From contig NZ_NFLE01000020.1 of assembly GCF_002160755.1 (NCBI RefSeq), positions 1-64,000 of the forward strand: a stretch of 64,000 bases of DNA, written 5' to 3'. The DNA is from Lachnoclostridium sp. An14. GTDB lineage: Bacteria; Bacillota; Clostridia; Lachnospirales; Lachnospiraceae. A program made the translations under genes and the position numbers. Shown piece by piece: positions 42,554 through 52,287 of this stretch. The notes under the pieces were generated by a model that saw only the letters and a list, made by a program, of their open reading frames with translations, was not told the origin of the DNA and made no database searches. Position 1 is the first letter of the stretch, and every line of letters starts with the position of its first letter.

Positions 42554-42582
42554 ATCATATCATAAATCAGGGTCTGTTTCAA
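42554..42582 (-). promoter_or_regulatory. Putative promoter of the phosphodiesterase-glpP operon
   Basis: Minus strand TTGAAA (42577-42582), 17-base spacer, TATGAT (42554-42559), just past the DUF1667 stop. Confidence 0.55.
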
Positions 42583-42592
42583 ATAGTTCCGC

Positions 42593-42961
42593 TTAAGCCT
42601 TCCCGCGGTTCACGTTTTTCGTGGCCACAATGCTCACTCCGGTGCCCGCGCAGTTCTCGATGATCACGTCGCCGATGCAAACGGGCGCCTCCACAGCCGC
42701 GCTGCGGATCTCCGCCATACAGTCGAAGATCTTTCCCTTCGGGATGTCTTCCTTCGTTTTTACGGAAACCATGGCCAGCTCTCCGCCGTTTACGCGGACG
42801 GATGAGGTCACGATACGGGTGGGGTTGGTCACTTCCTTCTTCGCGTAGTCCTCTCCCCGTTTACAGGTATTTCCGGTCACGGTGATCGTCTCTTTGTCCA
42901 TGGTCACAGTCACCGGGCAGCCCAGCGGGCAGCCAATGCAGATCAGTTCTCTCTTTTCCAT
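42593..42961 (-). CDS. DUF1667 domain-containing protein, third gene of the GlpA-like module
   Basis: 122 residues. CIGCPLGCPVTVTM at the start and CKRGEDYAKKEVTNPTRIVTS after it are the DUF1667 hallmarks; four cysteines probably ligate an iron-sulfur cluster. It starts 1 base after the FAD oxidoreductase stop. The trio dehydrogenase, FAD oxidoreductase and DUF1667 is a recurring anaerobic glycerol-3-phosphate dehydrogenase arrangement in Clostridia, with this protein as the probable electron-transfer piece. Confidence 0.88.
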   Translation of the reverse strand: MEKRELICIGCPLGCPVTVTMDKETITVTGNTCKRGEDYAKKEVTNPTRIVTSSVRVNGGELAMVSVKTKEDIPKGKIFDCMAEIRSAAVEAPVCIGDVIIENCAGTGVSIVATKNVNRGKA

Positions 42962-42962
42962 C

Positions 42963-44234
42963 CTATTCCACCTCCGTACAGAACACGATTTCCTTCAGAT
43001 CCGGGTACTTCTGCAGTTCTTCCTTCTTCAGGATCACCTGCTCCATCTCACCGGGCGCCAGCACTTTTTTCTTTCTGTGAGCGACCCGCTCCCCGTCAAA
43101 GTACACGCTCACATACCGGTCCTTATAGACGTCCGCCACGCGGAAACGCACCACTACCTTGTCGTTCATATGCTCCATGTCAATGGTCTGCGGTACGGTG
43201 TAGCGGATACCGTTCTCCGCCTTTAAGGTCACCGGATGGGCCTCGCCCTCACTCCGCCTGTTCTGAACGTAAGCGGCGGCGTTGGTTCCGGCCAGGGTGG
43301 CTTCCTCGGAAACGTAGTCCACCAGATCGTGCACGTGAAGCACGTTGCCGCAGGCGAAAATGCCTTCCGCGCTGGTCTCCAGCTGGTCGTTTACGTTGGG
43401 GCCGGAGGTGACGCGGTTCATCTCCACGCCGGCTCCTCTGGTCAGCTCATTCTCCGGGATCAGGCCCACGGAGAGCAGAAGGGTGTCACAGCTGTAATGT
43501 TCCTCCGTGCCGGGGATCGGTTTGCGGTCCGGGCCTACCTCTGCCAGGGTGATGCCGGTCACTCTCTCCTTGCCCTGGATGTCCACTACGGTATGGCTCA
43601 GTTTCAGCGGGATGCCGTAGTCGTTCAGGCACTGCACGATGTTTCTCTTTAAGCCGCCGGAGTAGGGCATCAGCTCTGCCACTACCTTTACCTTCGCCCC
43701 CTCTAAGGTCATACGGCGGGCCATGATCAGGCCGATGTCGCCGGAGCCTAAGATCACCACCTCTTTGCCCACGCTCAGGCCTTCAATGTTCATCAGGCGC
43801 TGCGCCGTCCCGGCGGAGTAAATGCCTGCCGGGCGGTAGCCGGGAATGTTTAAGGCGCCCCTCGGCCTCTCCCTGCATCCCATAGCCAGGATCACCGCTC
43901 CTGCCTGGATGGTCTCCATGCCGTTCTCGCGGCTGATTACGGTCACTTCCCTGTTCTCATTGATGTCAATGACCATGGTGTTTAAGCGGTAGGGAATCTT
44001 CTCCTCCTCCACCATGGCGATGTAGCGGGAGGCGTACTCCGGCCCGGTCAGCTCCTCCTTAAAGGTGTGCAGGCCAAATCCGTTGTGAATACACTGGTTT
44101 AAGATACCGCCCAGGCTGCTGTCCCGCTCCAGGATCAGAATATCCTGCACCCCTGCCTTTCTCGCCGCAACGGCTGCTGCCAGTCCGGCGGGGCCTCCTC
44201 CGATAATTACAATATCATGAACTTCCTTCAGCAT
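42963..44234 (-). CDS. FAD/NAD(P)-dependent oxidoreductase of the GlpA-like module
   Basis: 423 residues. FAD-binding VIIGGGPAGLAAAVAARKAG at residues 9-28, ILAMGCRERPRG, a second Rossmann motif VVILGSGDIGLIMARRM (about 165-180) for NAD(P), and GIFACGNVLHVHDLVD. It begins 11 bases after the dehydrogenase stop. It probably passes electrons from glycerol-3-phosphate oxidation to NAD or another carrier; direction not certain. Confidence 0.87.
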   Translation of the reverse strand: MLKEVHDIVIIGGGPAGLAAAVAARKAGVQDILILERDSSLGGILNQCIHNGFGLHTFKEELTGPEYASRYIAMVEEEKIPYRLNTMVIDINENREVTVISRENGMETIQAGAVILAMGCRERPRGALNIPGYRPAGIYSAGTAQRLMNIEGLSVGKEVVILGSGDIGLIMARRMTLEGAKVKVVAELMPYSGGLKRNIVQCLNDYGIPLKLSHTVVDIQGKERVTGITLAEVGPDRKPIPGTEEHYSCDTLLLSVGLIPENELTRGAGVEMNRVTSGPNVNDQLETSAEGIFACGNVLHVHDLVDYVSEEATLAGTNAAAYVQNRRSEGEAHPVTLKAENGIRYTVPQTIDMEHMNDKVVVRFRVADVYKDRYVSVYFDGERVAHRKKKVLAPGEMEQVILKKEELQKYPDLKEIVFCTEVE

Positions 44235-44245
44235 ATGAATTCCTC

Positions 44246-45682
44246 CTATTTCTGACCGGTCAGCATCTCGGATCCGGGTGCGTTTTTACAGATTTCTTCC
44301 ATCGGAATGCCTAACTCCCTGGACAGGATCTCCATGGTGCGGGGAGTGCAGAATCCTGCCTGGCAGCGTCCCATGCCCTGGCGCACCCGGCGCTTTACGC
44401 CGTCCAGGGATTTCGCTCCCAGGGTGCGGGTGATGGCGTCCACGATCTCTCCCTCGCTGACGCCCTCGCAGCGGCAGATGATGGTGCCGTAGGACGGGTT
44501 CTGACGGATCAGCTCCGCCTGCTCCTCCTTGCTTAAAAGCTCCGGACGCACAATGCCCTTTCTCTTTCCGTTCCAGTCTGCCTTTTTCCCGGCTCCCGCC
44601 TTTTCCGCGATCAGTTCGGCCAGATAAACGCCGATGGCGGGCGCGCTGGAAAGTCCAGGAGACTCGATGCCGGCAGCGTCAAAGAACCCTTCCGCGTCCT
44701 CCGCCTCGCCGATGATGAAATCATCCCCGTCCTCATGGGCTCTCAGGCCCGCAAAGGAGGTAATCACCTGGCGGAAGGGGATGTCCTTCACGCTTAAGGA
44801 GGCTCTCCGCATCAGGGAATCCAGATCCTCCGCCGTGGTGGCCGTCTTCTCCTTGTCCTCCACATCCGCAGCTGTGGGGCCGGTCAGCAGGTTTCCGTGA
44901 ACGGTGGGAGTCACTAACACGCCCTTGCCCATCTTGGTGGGCAGCTGAAAGATGGTTCTGGTCACAATGCCGCCGGCCTCTTTGTCCAGCAGGCAGTAGT
45001 CACCCTTTCTGGCGGTGATGTGGATCTTCTTCTCACTTACCATGTTGTGGAATTTATCGGCGTAAACACCGGCCGCGTTCACCACGTATTTCGCGGTGAT
45101 CTGGCCCTTGCTGGTCTCCAGCACGTAGCCGTCCTCTGTCTTTCCGATATTCTGGACCTCCGTAAAGAACCGGAACTCCACTCCGTTCTCGCAGGCGTTC
45201 TCCGCCAGGGCGATGGTGAGGCCGAAGGGGCATACGATGCCGCCGCTGGGAACCTGAAGGGCAGCCACCACCGTATCCTCCACATTGGGCTCCAGGCTGC
45301 GCACCTCGTCCCCACTGATGATGGACATTCCTTCCACACCGTTGGCGATGCCCTTGTCATACAGTTTCTGAAGGGCCGGCCTGTCCTCCTCCGCAAAGCA
45401 GAGCACCAGGGAACCGTTGCGCTTGAAGTCAAAATCCAGCTCCTCGGCCAGCTGGCCCATCATCCTGTTTCCTTCCACGTTGAACCGGGCCTTTAAGGAG
45501 CCGGGCTCCGCGTCGAAACCGCCGTGCACGATCGCGCTGTTGGCTTTGGAGGTTCCGGAACAAACGTCCTCATCCCGTTCCAGAACGCAGGTCTTTAACT
45601 GAAATCTGGAAAGTTCTCTGGCAACTGCGCAGCCGATCACTCCGCCGCCGATTACCACCACATCATAATTCATTCCACTCAT
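44246..45682 (-). CDS. GlpA-like glycerol-3-phosphate dehydrogenase with C-terminal [2Fe-2S] domain
   Basis: 478 residues. N-terminal FAD motif VVIGGGVIGCAVARELSRFQ, DAO-fold body (GTSKANSAIVHGGFDAEPGS), and a C-terminal BFD-like cluster region: ICRCEGVSEGEIVDA then GMGRCQAGFCTPR (four Cys). It oxidises glycerol-3-phosphate to dihydroxyacetone phosphate. GGAG lies 8 bases before ATG 45682. First gene of the module; substrate assignment rests on the neighbouring phosphodiesterase and GlpP. Confidence 0.85.
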   Translation of the reverse strand: MSGMNYDVVVIGGGVIGCAVARELSRFQLKTCVLERDEDVCSGTSKANSAIVHGGFDAEPGSLKARFNVEGNRMMGQLAEELDFDFKRNGSLVLCFAEEDRPALQKLYDKGIANGVEGMSIISGDEVRSLEPNVEDTVVAALQVPSGGIVCPFGLTIALAENACENGVEFRFFTEVQNIGKTEDGYVLETSKGQITAKYVVNAAGVYADKFHNMVSEKKIHITARKGDYCLLDKEAGGIVTRTIFQLPTKMGKGVLVTPTVHGNLLTGPTAADVEDKEKTATTAEDLDSLMRRASLSVKDIPFRQVITSFAGLRAHEDGDDFIIGEAEDAEGFFDAAGIESPGLSSAPAIGVYLAELIAEKAGAGKKADWNGKRKGIVRPELLSKEEQAELIRQNPSYGTIICRCEGVSEGEIVDAITRTLGAKSLDGVKRRVRQGMGRCQAGFCTPRTMEILSRELGIPMEEICKNAPGSEMLTGQK

Positions 45683-45734
45683 GCTTCTTTCTCCTTCTCT
45701 GTATTGACAATACCTGTATTTCAGGCATCTCCGT

Positions 45735-46433
45735 CTACTCTGTCACAGCCAGCACATCATCCATTTCCACCAGCTTGGCCAGCAGTTCGGATTTCTGATA
45801 CCCCGGCGGGAACACAACGTCATACTCCAGCTTTACTTCGTCTTTCTTTGTCTTATTGATCTTCACAGAGATCACGCTCAGTTTTTCCCCGATCAGGAAC
45901 TTCTCCATATCCTGTACGATTCCTTCCCGCTTGATCAGCGTCATCTTAACAAGACCTCCGGAGGCCACATTGGCGAAGTAGGCGATCTTGTGCATAATGA
46001 GCTGAACCAGCAGCATCAGGACCGTCACGCTCACGCTTACCACGTACATTCCCGCCCCGGCTGCCAGGCCGACACCGGCGGTGGACCACATACCTGCCGC
46101 GGTGGTAAGTCCGTTTATCAGGTTATTGCGGACGAAGATGACTCCCGCTCCCAGGAAACCGATGCCGCTCACTACCTGTGCCGCGATACGGGCCGCGTCC
46201 TGGGCGTGTTCTCCCATGTCGGTAAATCCATATTTGGAAACCACCATGATCAGGGCGGAGCCCAGCGCCACGATGGCGTGGGTGCGGATTCCCGCCGATT
46301 TATTTCTGTTTTTCCGCTCACTTCCAATCACAAGCCCCAGAAGTGTGGCCACAAGAATACGGAATACAAACTCCATCTGCATCAGAAATCCAGGCAGCTG
46401 GAACTGTTCCAGAATCACGCTTGAATCAATCAT
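45735..46433 (-). CDS. MgtC/SapB family membrane protein
   Basis: 232 residues. MgtC domain: LVATLLGLVIGSERKNRNKSAGIRTHAIVALGSAL, VVSGIGFLGAGVIFV and GLTTAAGMWSTAGVGLAAGAG; four to five membrane helices to about residue 145. A C-terminal ACT-like cytosolic domain follows (EGIVQDMEKFLIGEKLSVISVKI). Family members are linked to magnesium limitation or ATP-synthase control; the role in Clostridia is unclear. It is 52 bases upstream of the dehydrogenase and may be co-transcribed. A two-tier hairpin precedes it. Confidence 0.85.
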   Translation of the reverse strand: MIDSSVILEQFQLPGFLMQMEFVFRILVATLLGLVIGSERKNRNKSAGIRTHAIVALGSALIMVVSKYGFTDMGEHAQDAARIAAQVVSGIGFLGAGVIFVRNNLINGLTTAAGMWSTAGVGLAAGAGMYVVSVSVTVLMLLVQLIMHKIAYFANVASGGLVKMTLIKREGIVQDMEKFLIGEKLSVISVKINKTKKDEVKLEYDVVFPPGYQKSELLAKLVEMDDVLAVTE

Positions 46434-46459
46434 CCTATTCTTTTCCTCCCCTTGCTACT

Positions 46460-46519
46460 AAAAAAAGCGTAACTGAAGTGAGCACAGACCAGCTCTGTGC
46501 CTACCACTGTTACGCTTTT
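46460..46519 (-). terminator. Two-tier hairpin between the ABC operon and the MgtC gene
   Basis: Outer perfect 11-bp stem AAAAGCGTAAC/GTTACGCTTTT, symmetric 8-base internal loops, inner perfect stem GCACAG/CTGTGC. On the minus strand it ends in seven T residues, so it should terminate the transporter operon; it may also act as a conditional leader for mgtC. Confidence 0.6.
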
Positions 46520-46593
46520 CTCTCATACTCTTACGTAAATATATTCGGCTGTTCTTACCTATCTATCCAACTAACGTCAGCCCGCCCAGTCTC

Positions 46594-47547
46594 CTATACG
46601 CAGCTGCAGGCCACAAAATGATTGGGCTCCACCTCGCGAAGCTGGGGATTTCCGTTCTTACAGCACTCCTGCACGCAGTCGCAGCGTTTCATGAAACGGC
46701 ACTCATCCGGCAGGTTCACCGGGGAAGTGATCTCGCCCTTGATCAGCTGACGTTTCGGCTTATCCCCGCCCACGATGGGAAGGGGAATGGCGGAGAGCAG
46801 GGCCTTTGTGTATGGGTGGATCGGGTTCTGGAACAGGATGTCCGAGGGCGCCTTCTCCACCATCTGGCCAAGGTACATCACCGCGATGTCATCGGAGAAA
46901 TATTTTACTACGGAAAGGTCGTGGGTGATGAAAATGTAGGTCAGGCCCAGGTCTTTCTGCAGTTTTTTCAAAAGGTTCAGGATCTGCGCCTGGATGGACA
47001 CATCCAGGGCGGAAACCGGCTCGTCACATACGATCAGTTTCGGGCGCACAGCCAGGGCGCGGGCGATACCGATACGCTGGCGGCGGCCGCCGTCCAGCTC
47101 GTGAGGATAGGTGTTCACATAGCGCTCTGCCAGTCCTACCGTCTCCATCAGCTCCAGGGTGCGGGCCTCGATCTCCGCTTTCGATTTTAACAGCTTGTGC
47201 TCGATGATCGGCTCGCTGATGAGCTGCATCACCGTCTGACGGGGATCCAGAGAAGAAAACGGATCCTGGAATACCATCTGCATCTCCTGGCGCAGGGGAC
47301 GCATCTGTTTCCGGCTGTAGCCTGTGATGTCCTGGCCGTCAAACAGGATCTTTCCTCCTGTGGGCTCCAAAAGCTTTAAAATGGTTCTTCCCGTAGTGGA
47401 CTTTCCGCATCCGGACTCTCCTACGATTCCCAGGGTCTTCCCTTCCTCAATCTTAAAGCTTACGCCATCCACGGCGTGGAGCTGTCCGCCCGGGGTATTG
47501 AAAAACTTTGTAAGGTTCTGAACCTCAAGGATTGTCTTATTTGCCAT
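46594..47547 (-). CDS. Opp/Dpp-type peptide ABC transporter, ATP-binding subunit F
   Basis: 317 residues. Walker [15 protein letters not shown]-loop [14 protein letters not shown], variant signature [16 protein letters not shown] (Asp in place of the usual Ser of LSGGQ; seen in some Opp ATPases), Walker [15 protein letters not shown], and the C-terminal oligopeptide-type tail with cysteines ([14 protein letters not shown]) that may hold an iron-sulfur centre. Pairs with subunit D, whose gene overlaps by 11 bases. Energises peptide uptake. Confidence 0.92.
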   Translation of the reverse strand: MANKTILEVQNLTKFFNTPGGQLHAVDGVSFKIEEGKTLGIVGESGCGKSTTGRTILKLLEPTGGKILFDGQDITGYSRKQMRPLRQEMQMVFQDPFSSLDPRQTVMQLISEPIIEHKLLKSKAEIEARTLELMETVGLAERYVNTYPHELDGGRRQRIGIARALAVRPKLIVCDEPVSALDVSIQAQILNLLKKLQKDLGLTYIFITHDLSVVKYFSDDIAVMYLGQMVEKAPSDILFQNPIHPYTKALLSAIPLPIVGGDKPKRQLIKGEITSPVNLPDECRFMKRCDCVQECCKNGNPQLREVEPNHFVACSCV

Positions 47548-48547
47548 CTTTGTTCCCCCTTAACCTGAATTCCGGATGATTGTAGGCGCTGCAGGCCACG
47601 AAATGGGTCTCGCTGCCGTCCACAGGCATAAGCTGCGGAACCGCCTTGGAGCACTCCTCCGTCGCGTAAGGACATCTGGGAGCGAACGCGCATCCCGGCG
47701 GCAGATCAGACGGATCCGGCATCAGGCCCTTGATGGGAACCAGCTCCTCGCCCCTCTGCTTTAAGTTGGGCAGGGAGTCAAACAGTCCCTCGGTGTAGGG
47801 ATGACGCATATGGTTGAATACGTCGTCCGCAGTGCCTTTCTCCACGATTCTTCCGGCATACATTACTGCCACGTCCTCGCACACTTCCGCTACCACGCCC
47901 AGATCATGGGTGATCAGCAGCATGGACATCTCCTGCTCCTGGATCAGCATTTTCATCAGCTCCAGCACCTGCGCCTGGATGGTCACGTCCAGAGCGGTGG
48001 TGGGCTCGTCCGCGATGAGCAGCTGCGGGCTGCAGGCCAGGGCAATGGCGATAACCACGCGCTGTTTCATACCGCCGGAGAACTGATGGGGATAGTCGTA
48101 GGCGCGGGACTCCGCGATTCCAACCATCTTTAACATCTCTTTAGCCTTCTCAAAGGCCTCCTTCTTGGACAGGTTCTGGTGGATGGCGATACTCTCGCCG
48201 ATCTGATCCCCCACGGTCATAACCGGGTTTAACGCCGTCATGGGATCCTGGAAAATCATGGCCACATCGTTTCCACGCATTTTCTCCAGATCTGCCGATG
48301 ACATTTTCAGCACATCCTTTCCCTCCAGGAAGATCTCTCCCTCTTTGATCACTCCCGGCGGGTTCGGTACCAGGTTTAAGATGGACAGCGCCGTGGTGGT
48401 CTTTCCGGCGCCGGTCTCTCCCACCAGGCCTAAGGTCCTCTTTTTTCCGATGGAAATGTCAATGCCGTTGACCGCATGGACATCCGCATCCTCCGTCTCA
48501 TAGTGTACTACCAGATTTTTTATATCAAGAACTAAATCTTCAGCCAT
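47537..48547 (-). CDS. Opp/Dpp-type peptide ABC transporter, ATP-binding subunit D
   Basis: 336 residues. Walker [15 protein letters not shown]-loop [12 protein letters not shown], signature [15 protein letters not shown], Walker [15 protein letters not shown], and C-terminal Cys-containing oligopeptide tail ([14 protein letters not shown]). Forms the ATPase heterodimer with subunit F. It lies 16 bases after the permease C gene. Confidence 0.93.
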   Translation of the reverse strand: MAEDLVLDIKNLVVHYETEDADVHAVNGIDISIGKKRTLGLVGETGAGKTTTALSILNLVPNPPGVIKEGEIFLEGKDVLKMSSADLEKMRGNDVAMIFQDPMTALNPVMTVGDQIGESIAIHQNLSKKEAFEKAKEMLKMVGIAESRAYDYPHQFSGGMKQRVVIAIALACSPQLLIADEPTTALDVTIQAQVLELMKMLIQEQEMSMLLITHDLGVVAEVCEDVAVMYAGRIVEKGTADDVFNHMRHPYTEGLFDSLPNLKQRGEELVPIKGLMPDPSDLPPGCAFAPRCPYATEECSKAVPQLMPVDGSETHFVACSAYNHPEFRLRGNKDGK

Positions 48548-48563
48548 ACCTTTCCCCTCCTGA

Positions 48564-49448
48564 TTATTTCTTCATCTTCGGATCCAGTGCGTCGCGCAGG
48601 CCGTCACCCAGAAGGTTTAAGGCAAGCACCGTGAACATGATAGCCAGACCTGGAATGATACACATATAGCTGGCGTCACGGATGTGTCCCCGTCCCGCGC
48701 TCAGCAGAGCACCCCACTCAGGAGCCGGAGCCGGAACGCCGATCCCTAAGAAACTGAGGGATGACGCGGAAATGATCGTGGTACCGATTAACAGCGTGAT
48801 CTGTACGATGATCGGGGACAGACAGTTGGGAAGAATGTGTTTTACGATAATCTTCCAGGTGGGAAGTCCCATGGCATAGGAAGATTCCACATACTCCTGA
48901 TCCCGGATGGTCATAACAGACGCACGCACGATCCTGGCAAAGCTGCTAGCGCAGGAGAAGGCCAGGGCGATCATTAAGTTTACCGTGCTGGGTCCTAACA
49001 GGGACACGATTACAACCGCCGTCATAATGTTGGGGATCGAGTAGAAAATGTCGATTCCGCGCATGATGATGGAGTCGATCACGCCGCCGTGGAAACCAGC
49101 CTGGGAACCCAGGATGGTGCCCACAACCAGGCCCAGGAGCACAGAGCCCACACCGATGATCAGGGAATAACGGGCTCCGTAAATGACGCGGGCGAACAGG
49201 TCACGGCCGTACTCGTCCGTACCGAACCAGTGAGCCGCACCGGGAGCCATCAGGCGCTCCGACATATTCTGTCCGATTACGTCCACTTCATAGTCAAAGA
49301 TAAACGGGCTTAACGCCGCAGCCATAATCAGCAGACCCAGGAATCCCAGTCCCAGCATGGCGCCAGGGTTCTTCACCAGACGGCGCCAGGTCTCCTGTGC
49401 CAGTGTACGTTTCTTATACTGTTTTTTCAGTTCGTTTGCCTGTGCCAT
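48564..49448 (-). CDS. Opp/Dpp-type ABC transporter permease, C subunit
   Basis: 294 residues. A basic N-terminal segment, then one helix and an external loop ([19 protein letters not shown], the typical OppC loop). Five more helices follow with the cytoplasmic EAA-like loop [19 protein letters not shown], which contacts the ATPases. Forms the membrane channel with the B subunit; starts 4 bases after it. Confidence 0.92.
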   Translation of the reverse strand: MAQANELKKQYKKRTLAQETWRRLVKNPGAMLGLGFLGLLIMAAALSPFIFDYEVDVIGQNMSERLMAPGAAHWFGTDEYGRDLFARVIYGARYSLIIGVGSVLLGLVVGTILGSQAGFHGGVIDSIIMRGIDIFYSIPNIMTAVVIVSLLGPSTVNLMIALAFSCASSFARIVRASVMTIRDQEYVESSYAMGLPTWKIIVKHILPNCLSPIIVQITLLIGTTIISASSLSFLGIGVPAPAPEWGALLSAGRGHIRDASYMCIIPGLAIMFTVLALNLLGDGLRDALDPKMKK

Positions 49449-49452
49449 TCTA

Positions 49453-50388
49453 TCACCCCTTCTTACTGTACTGAGCCTTGATACGCGGATCGAAGAACGC
49501 GTAAATCAGGTCTACCACCAGGTTGATGATACACATCAGGATGGAACACATGATGATAGAACCGGTAACCATGGGCGTATCACGCTTGGAAATGGAGTCA
49601 TATACCAGACGTCCGATTCCCGGCCAGGAGAATACGGTCTCCGCCAGTACGGAACCGGTGATTACTAAGGACATCTGCAGGCCGATAGCCGTGATAATCG
49701 GGATCAGGGCGTTTTTCAGTCCGTGAACGGTGATCACCTGTTTCTCAGAACATCCCTTTGCCCGCGCCGTGGTCATGTAGTCCTGACGCAGTACATCCAG
49801 CATGGAGGAGCGGGTGGTTCTGGTGATCAGGGCCGCCAGGCCGAAGCCTACGGTCACCGCCGGCAGCACCAGGCTGTCCAGCCCGCCTTTGCCGCCTGTG
49901 GGGAACAGCCCCAGTTTCAGCGAGAATATAATAATTAGCATCAGCCCCAGCCAGAAGTTTGGCATGGAGTTGCCGAATAGGGCGAATATCATTCCCGCCG
50001 TATCCTTCCATGTATTTTGGTGGATCGCCGTATAGATGCCCAGGGGAATGGAAACCACCACCGCGATAAAAACGGCTGCCCCGCCTAACATCAGGGTATT
50101 GGGAAGGCGCTCCATAAAGGTCTTAAATACATCACGCTTGGTCACATAGGACTGACCCATATCTCCGGTCAGCATCCCCTTCATGTAGTTGCCGTAGCGC
50201 ACGATAAACGGATCATTTAAGCCAAGCTCCTCACGAATCTCCTCGATCTGCTCTGGTTTCGCGTTGTCACCAGCCAGCATCAGAGCCGGGTCTCCTCCAG
50301 TCAGGCTCATGGCCCAGAAGATCAGAAATGAGGTGACCAGAATAACGGGGATCAGCATTATCAGTCGTTTGAGTATGTATCTTATCAT
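49453..50388 (-). CDS. Opp/Dpp-type ABC transporter permease, B subunit
   Basis: 311 residues. N-terminal MIRYILKRLIMLIPVILVTS anchor, DPFIVRYGNYMKGMLTGDMGQS loop typical of OppB, then five helices with the EAA-like TTARAKGCSEKQVITVHGLKNAL. Heterodimerises with the C subunit. Separated from the binding-protein gene by a hairpin that would lower its expression relative to the binding protein. Confidence 0.92.
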   Translation of the reverse strand: MIRYILKRLIMLIPVILVTSFLIFWAMSLTGGDPALMLAGDNAKPEQIEEIREELGLNDPFIVRYGNYMKGMLTGDMGQSYVTKRDVFKTFMERLPNTLMLGGAAVFIAVVVSIPLGIYTAIHQNTWKDTAGMIFALFGNSMPNFWLGLMLIIIFSLKLGLFPTGGKGGLDSLVLPAVTVGFGLAALITRTTRSSMLDVLRQDYMTTARAKGCSEKQVITVHGLKNALIPIITAIGLQMSLVITGSVLAETVFSWPGIGRLVYDSISKRDTPMVTGSIIMCSILMCIINLVVDLIYAFFDPRIKAQYSKKG

Positions 50389-50437
50389 CTGCCTGCCACT
50401 CCTTTTTCTGTGTTGATTAACAACCTACCATATAAAA

Positions 50438-50467
50438 CTTGCGGGACCGTTTGAGGTGTCCCGCAAG
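50438..50467 (-). terminator. Attenuating hairpin between binding protein and permease genes
   Basis: Perfect 10-bp stem CTTGCGGGAC/GTCCCGCAAG followed on the minus strand by TTTTAT. Partial termination here fits the usual excess of substrate-binding protein. Confidence 0.65.
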
Positions 50468-50480
50468 GTTTCGTGAATGC

Positions 50481-52061
50481 TTATTCTGCAATGTATGCGT
50501 GACGCCAATCGTGGTTTCCGCCGCCGTAGAAGTACTGGCCCTGAAGGTTCTTATTGTAGGCCACTACCAGATTCGCGATGTATAACGGAACCTGCGGACA
50601 AGCGTTTACCAGGTACTCCTGAAGCTCCTGGGCAGCTGCCAGACGCAGCTCCGGATCCTTCTCCGTCGCTACGGTATCAATCAGCTCGTCTGCCTTCGGA
50701 TCAGAGTAGTGATGATAGTTGGAACCGGAACCGGTGTAGTACAGGTCGCGGTATACGAAGTCAACCTTGGAGTCCTCGTTCCATCTCCAGAGGAACAGCT
50801 CATGACTTCCGTCCACACAGGCAGACTTTAAGGTCGCCGTCTCCATCGGCTCCAGAGTTACCTCAATGCCGATCTCCTTTAAGTTGGACTGGATGATGGT
50901 CGCGATCTGCTCGTAGGGAGAGCCGGAAGCGTAGGAAAGGCTGGTGGTGATGCCGCCGTTGGCGTATCCTGCCTCTGCCATCAGGGATTTCGCTCTCTCT
51001 ACGTCGTAGTCAAAGCCCTCCATGTCATCGTAGAATCCCCACAGACCTCTGTTTAAGATGGTGGTCTGCAGCGTACCCTTGCCGTACACAGCCGCCTCAA
51101 GTACTGCGTCTCTGTCGATGGCGCAGGCAACGGCCTGTCTTAAGGTCTCGTTGTTCCACGGCTCCTTCTCCACATTGAAACCGAAGTAGAACAGGCGCGT
51201 TCCGGTCTGCTCGTATACGGTGATGTTCTCGTCCTCCTCCAGGTACTGCAGCTCGTTGATCGGCGGGTTCACGCAAACGTCGATCTCGCCTGCCTGCAGG
51301 GCCATAACACGGGAAGATGCCTCGATGTAGGGACGGAACTCGATGACCTCGGCCACGCCGGGAGCCAGGTTCTCACCCTCGGGGATGTCGTTGCCCCAGT
51401 AATCCTCTACCTTTACCAGACGGCAGTACTCGCCCTCTACCCACTCGTCGAACTTGTAGGGGCCGGTACCGATGTAATACGGATCCTCTACGCCGCTCTC
51501 GTAAGCCTTCTTGGACTGAATGGATAACGGAACGGAGGATAAGGACTGGATAAACTCGTTATTGTAGCTCTCGATCTCAATCTCGATCGAATAGTCATCA
51601 ATGACATTACACTGAACGTAGCCGGTCAGAATGGAAGCCGCCATGTTGTCCATCGCCATATCCAGGGTGAACTTCACGTCCTCGGCGGTCATGGGGGTCT
51701 TCTCCTCGTCGTTGAAATGAACGTCGTCGCGAAGCTTCATCTCAATGTGAGTGTCATCCTTGAACTCCCAGGAAGTGGCCAGGCACGGGCCGAACCGCTC
51801 GTCGCCCTGAGAACCATTGTTAAAGAATACCAGGGTCTGGTGGGTATTCTTCAGGATGATGTTGTTGGTAGCGTCCTGCTGTTTCTGAAGATCCAGATTG
51901 TTGATGTCGGCGTCCGTACCGATAATCAGAGACTCCTTGTGACCGGATCCGGTCGCTCCTCCGTCAGAGGATCCGCCTGAGCTGCTGGATCCACCGCCGC
52001 ATCCTGCAAGGGAAGCGGCCAGCATAGCTACGCTAAGTAACAATGCAAGTCTTTTTTTCAT
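50481..52061 (-). CDS. Peptide ABC transporter substrate-binding lipoprotein (SBP family 5)
   Basis: 526 residues from ATG 52061 (GGAGG 8 bases upstream). Lipoprotein signal ending LAGC at Cys about 22, then a Gly/Ser linker. The body is an extracytoplasmic family-5 peptide-binding protein (ADINNLDLQKQQDATNN, then WEFKDDTHIEMKLRDDVHFND, WEFKD-type strand patterns). The open frame upstream to 52238 lies in the untranslated leader. Captures peptides, or possibly nickel chelates or other ligands; specificity cannot be read. First gene of the five-gene transporter operon. Confidence 0.9.
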   Translation of the reverse strand: MKKRLALLLSVAMLAASLAGCGGGSSSSGGSSDGGATGSGHKESLIIGTDADINNLDLQKQQDATNNIILKNTHQTLVFFNNGSQGDERFGPCLATSWEFKDDTHIEMKLRDDVHFNDEEKTPMTAEDVKFTLDMAMDNMAASILTGYVQCNVIDDYSIEIEIESYNNEFIQSLSSVPLSIQSKKAYESGVEDPYYIGTGPYKFDEWVEGEYCRLVKVEDYWGNDIPEGENLAPGVAEVIEFRPYIEASSRVMALQAGEIDVCVNPPINELQYLEEDENITVYEQTGTRLFYFGFNVEKEPWNNETLRQAVACAIDRDAVLEAAVYGKGTLQTTILNRGLWGFYDDMEGFDYDVERAKSLMAEAGYANGGITTSLSYASGSPYEQIATIIQSNLKEIGIEVTLEPMETATLKSACVDGSHELFLWRWNEDSKVDFVYRDLYYTGSGSNYHHYSDPKADELIDTVATEKDPELRLAAAQELQEYLVNACPQVPLYIANLVVAYNKNLQGQYFYGGGNHDWRHAYIAE

Positions 52062-52258
52062 GATGTTTTCCTCCATCTTCTTTTTGCTCTGCCGTATCGA
52101 CCGCAGGCATTTTTTGCAAACGTATATACAATACAGACAAAAACAGGCATAAAAATAGCGCCCTAGAGAAACATCCCAAGCATCGCCTGAAACGTTTACA
52201 CCACTGCGCCGCTCTTCTTCTCTATGCAATGTGTACATACGCTTATCAAATTAATGTG

Positions 52259-52287
52259 AGTATACCATCATTTTCACAACATGGCAA
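52259..52287 (-). promoter_or_regulatory. Promoter of the peptide transporter operon
   Basis: Minus strand TTGCCA (52282-52287), 17-base spacer, TATACT (52259-52264). It gives a ~190-base leader before the binding-protein gene. The AT-rich DNA from 52288 to about 52560 shows no gene; 52560-52755 is GC-rich with no gene seen. Confidence 0.6.
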
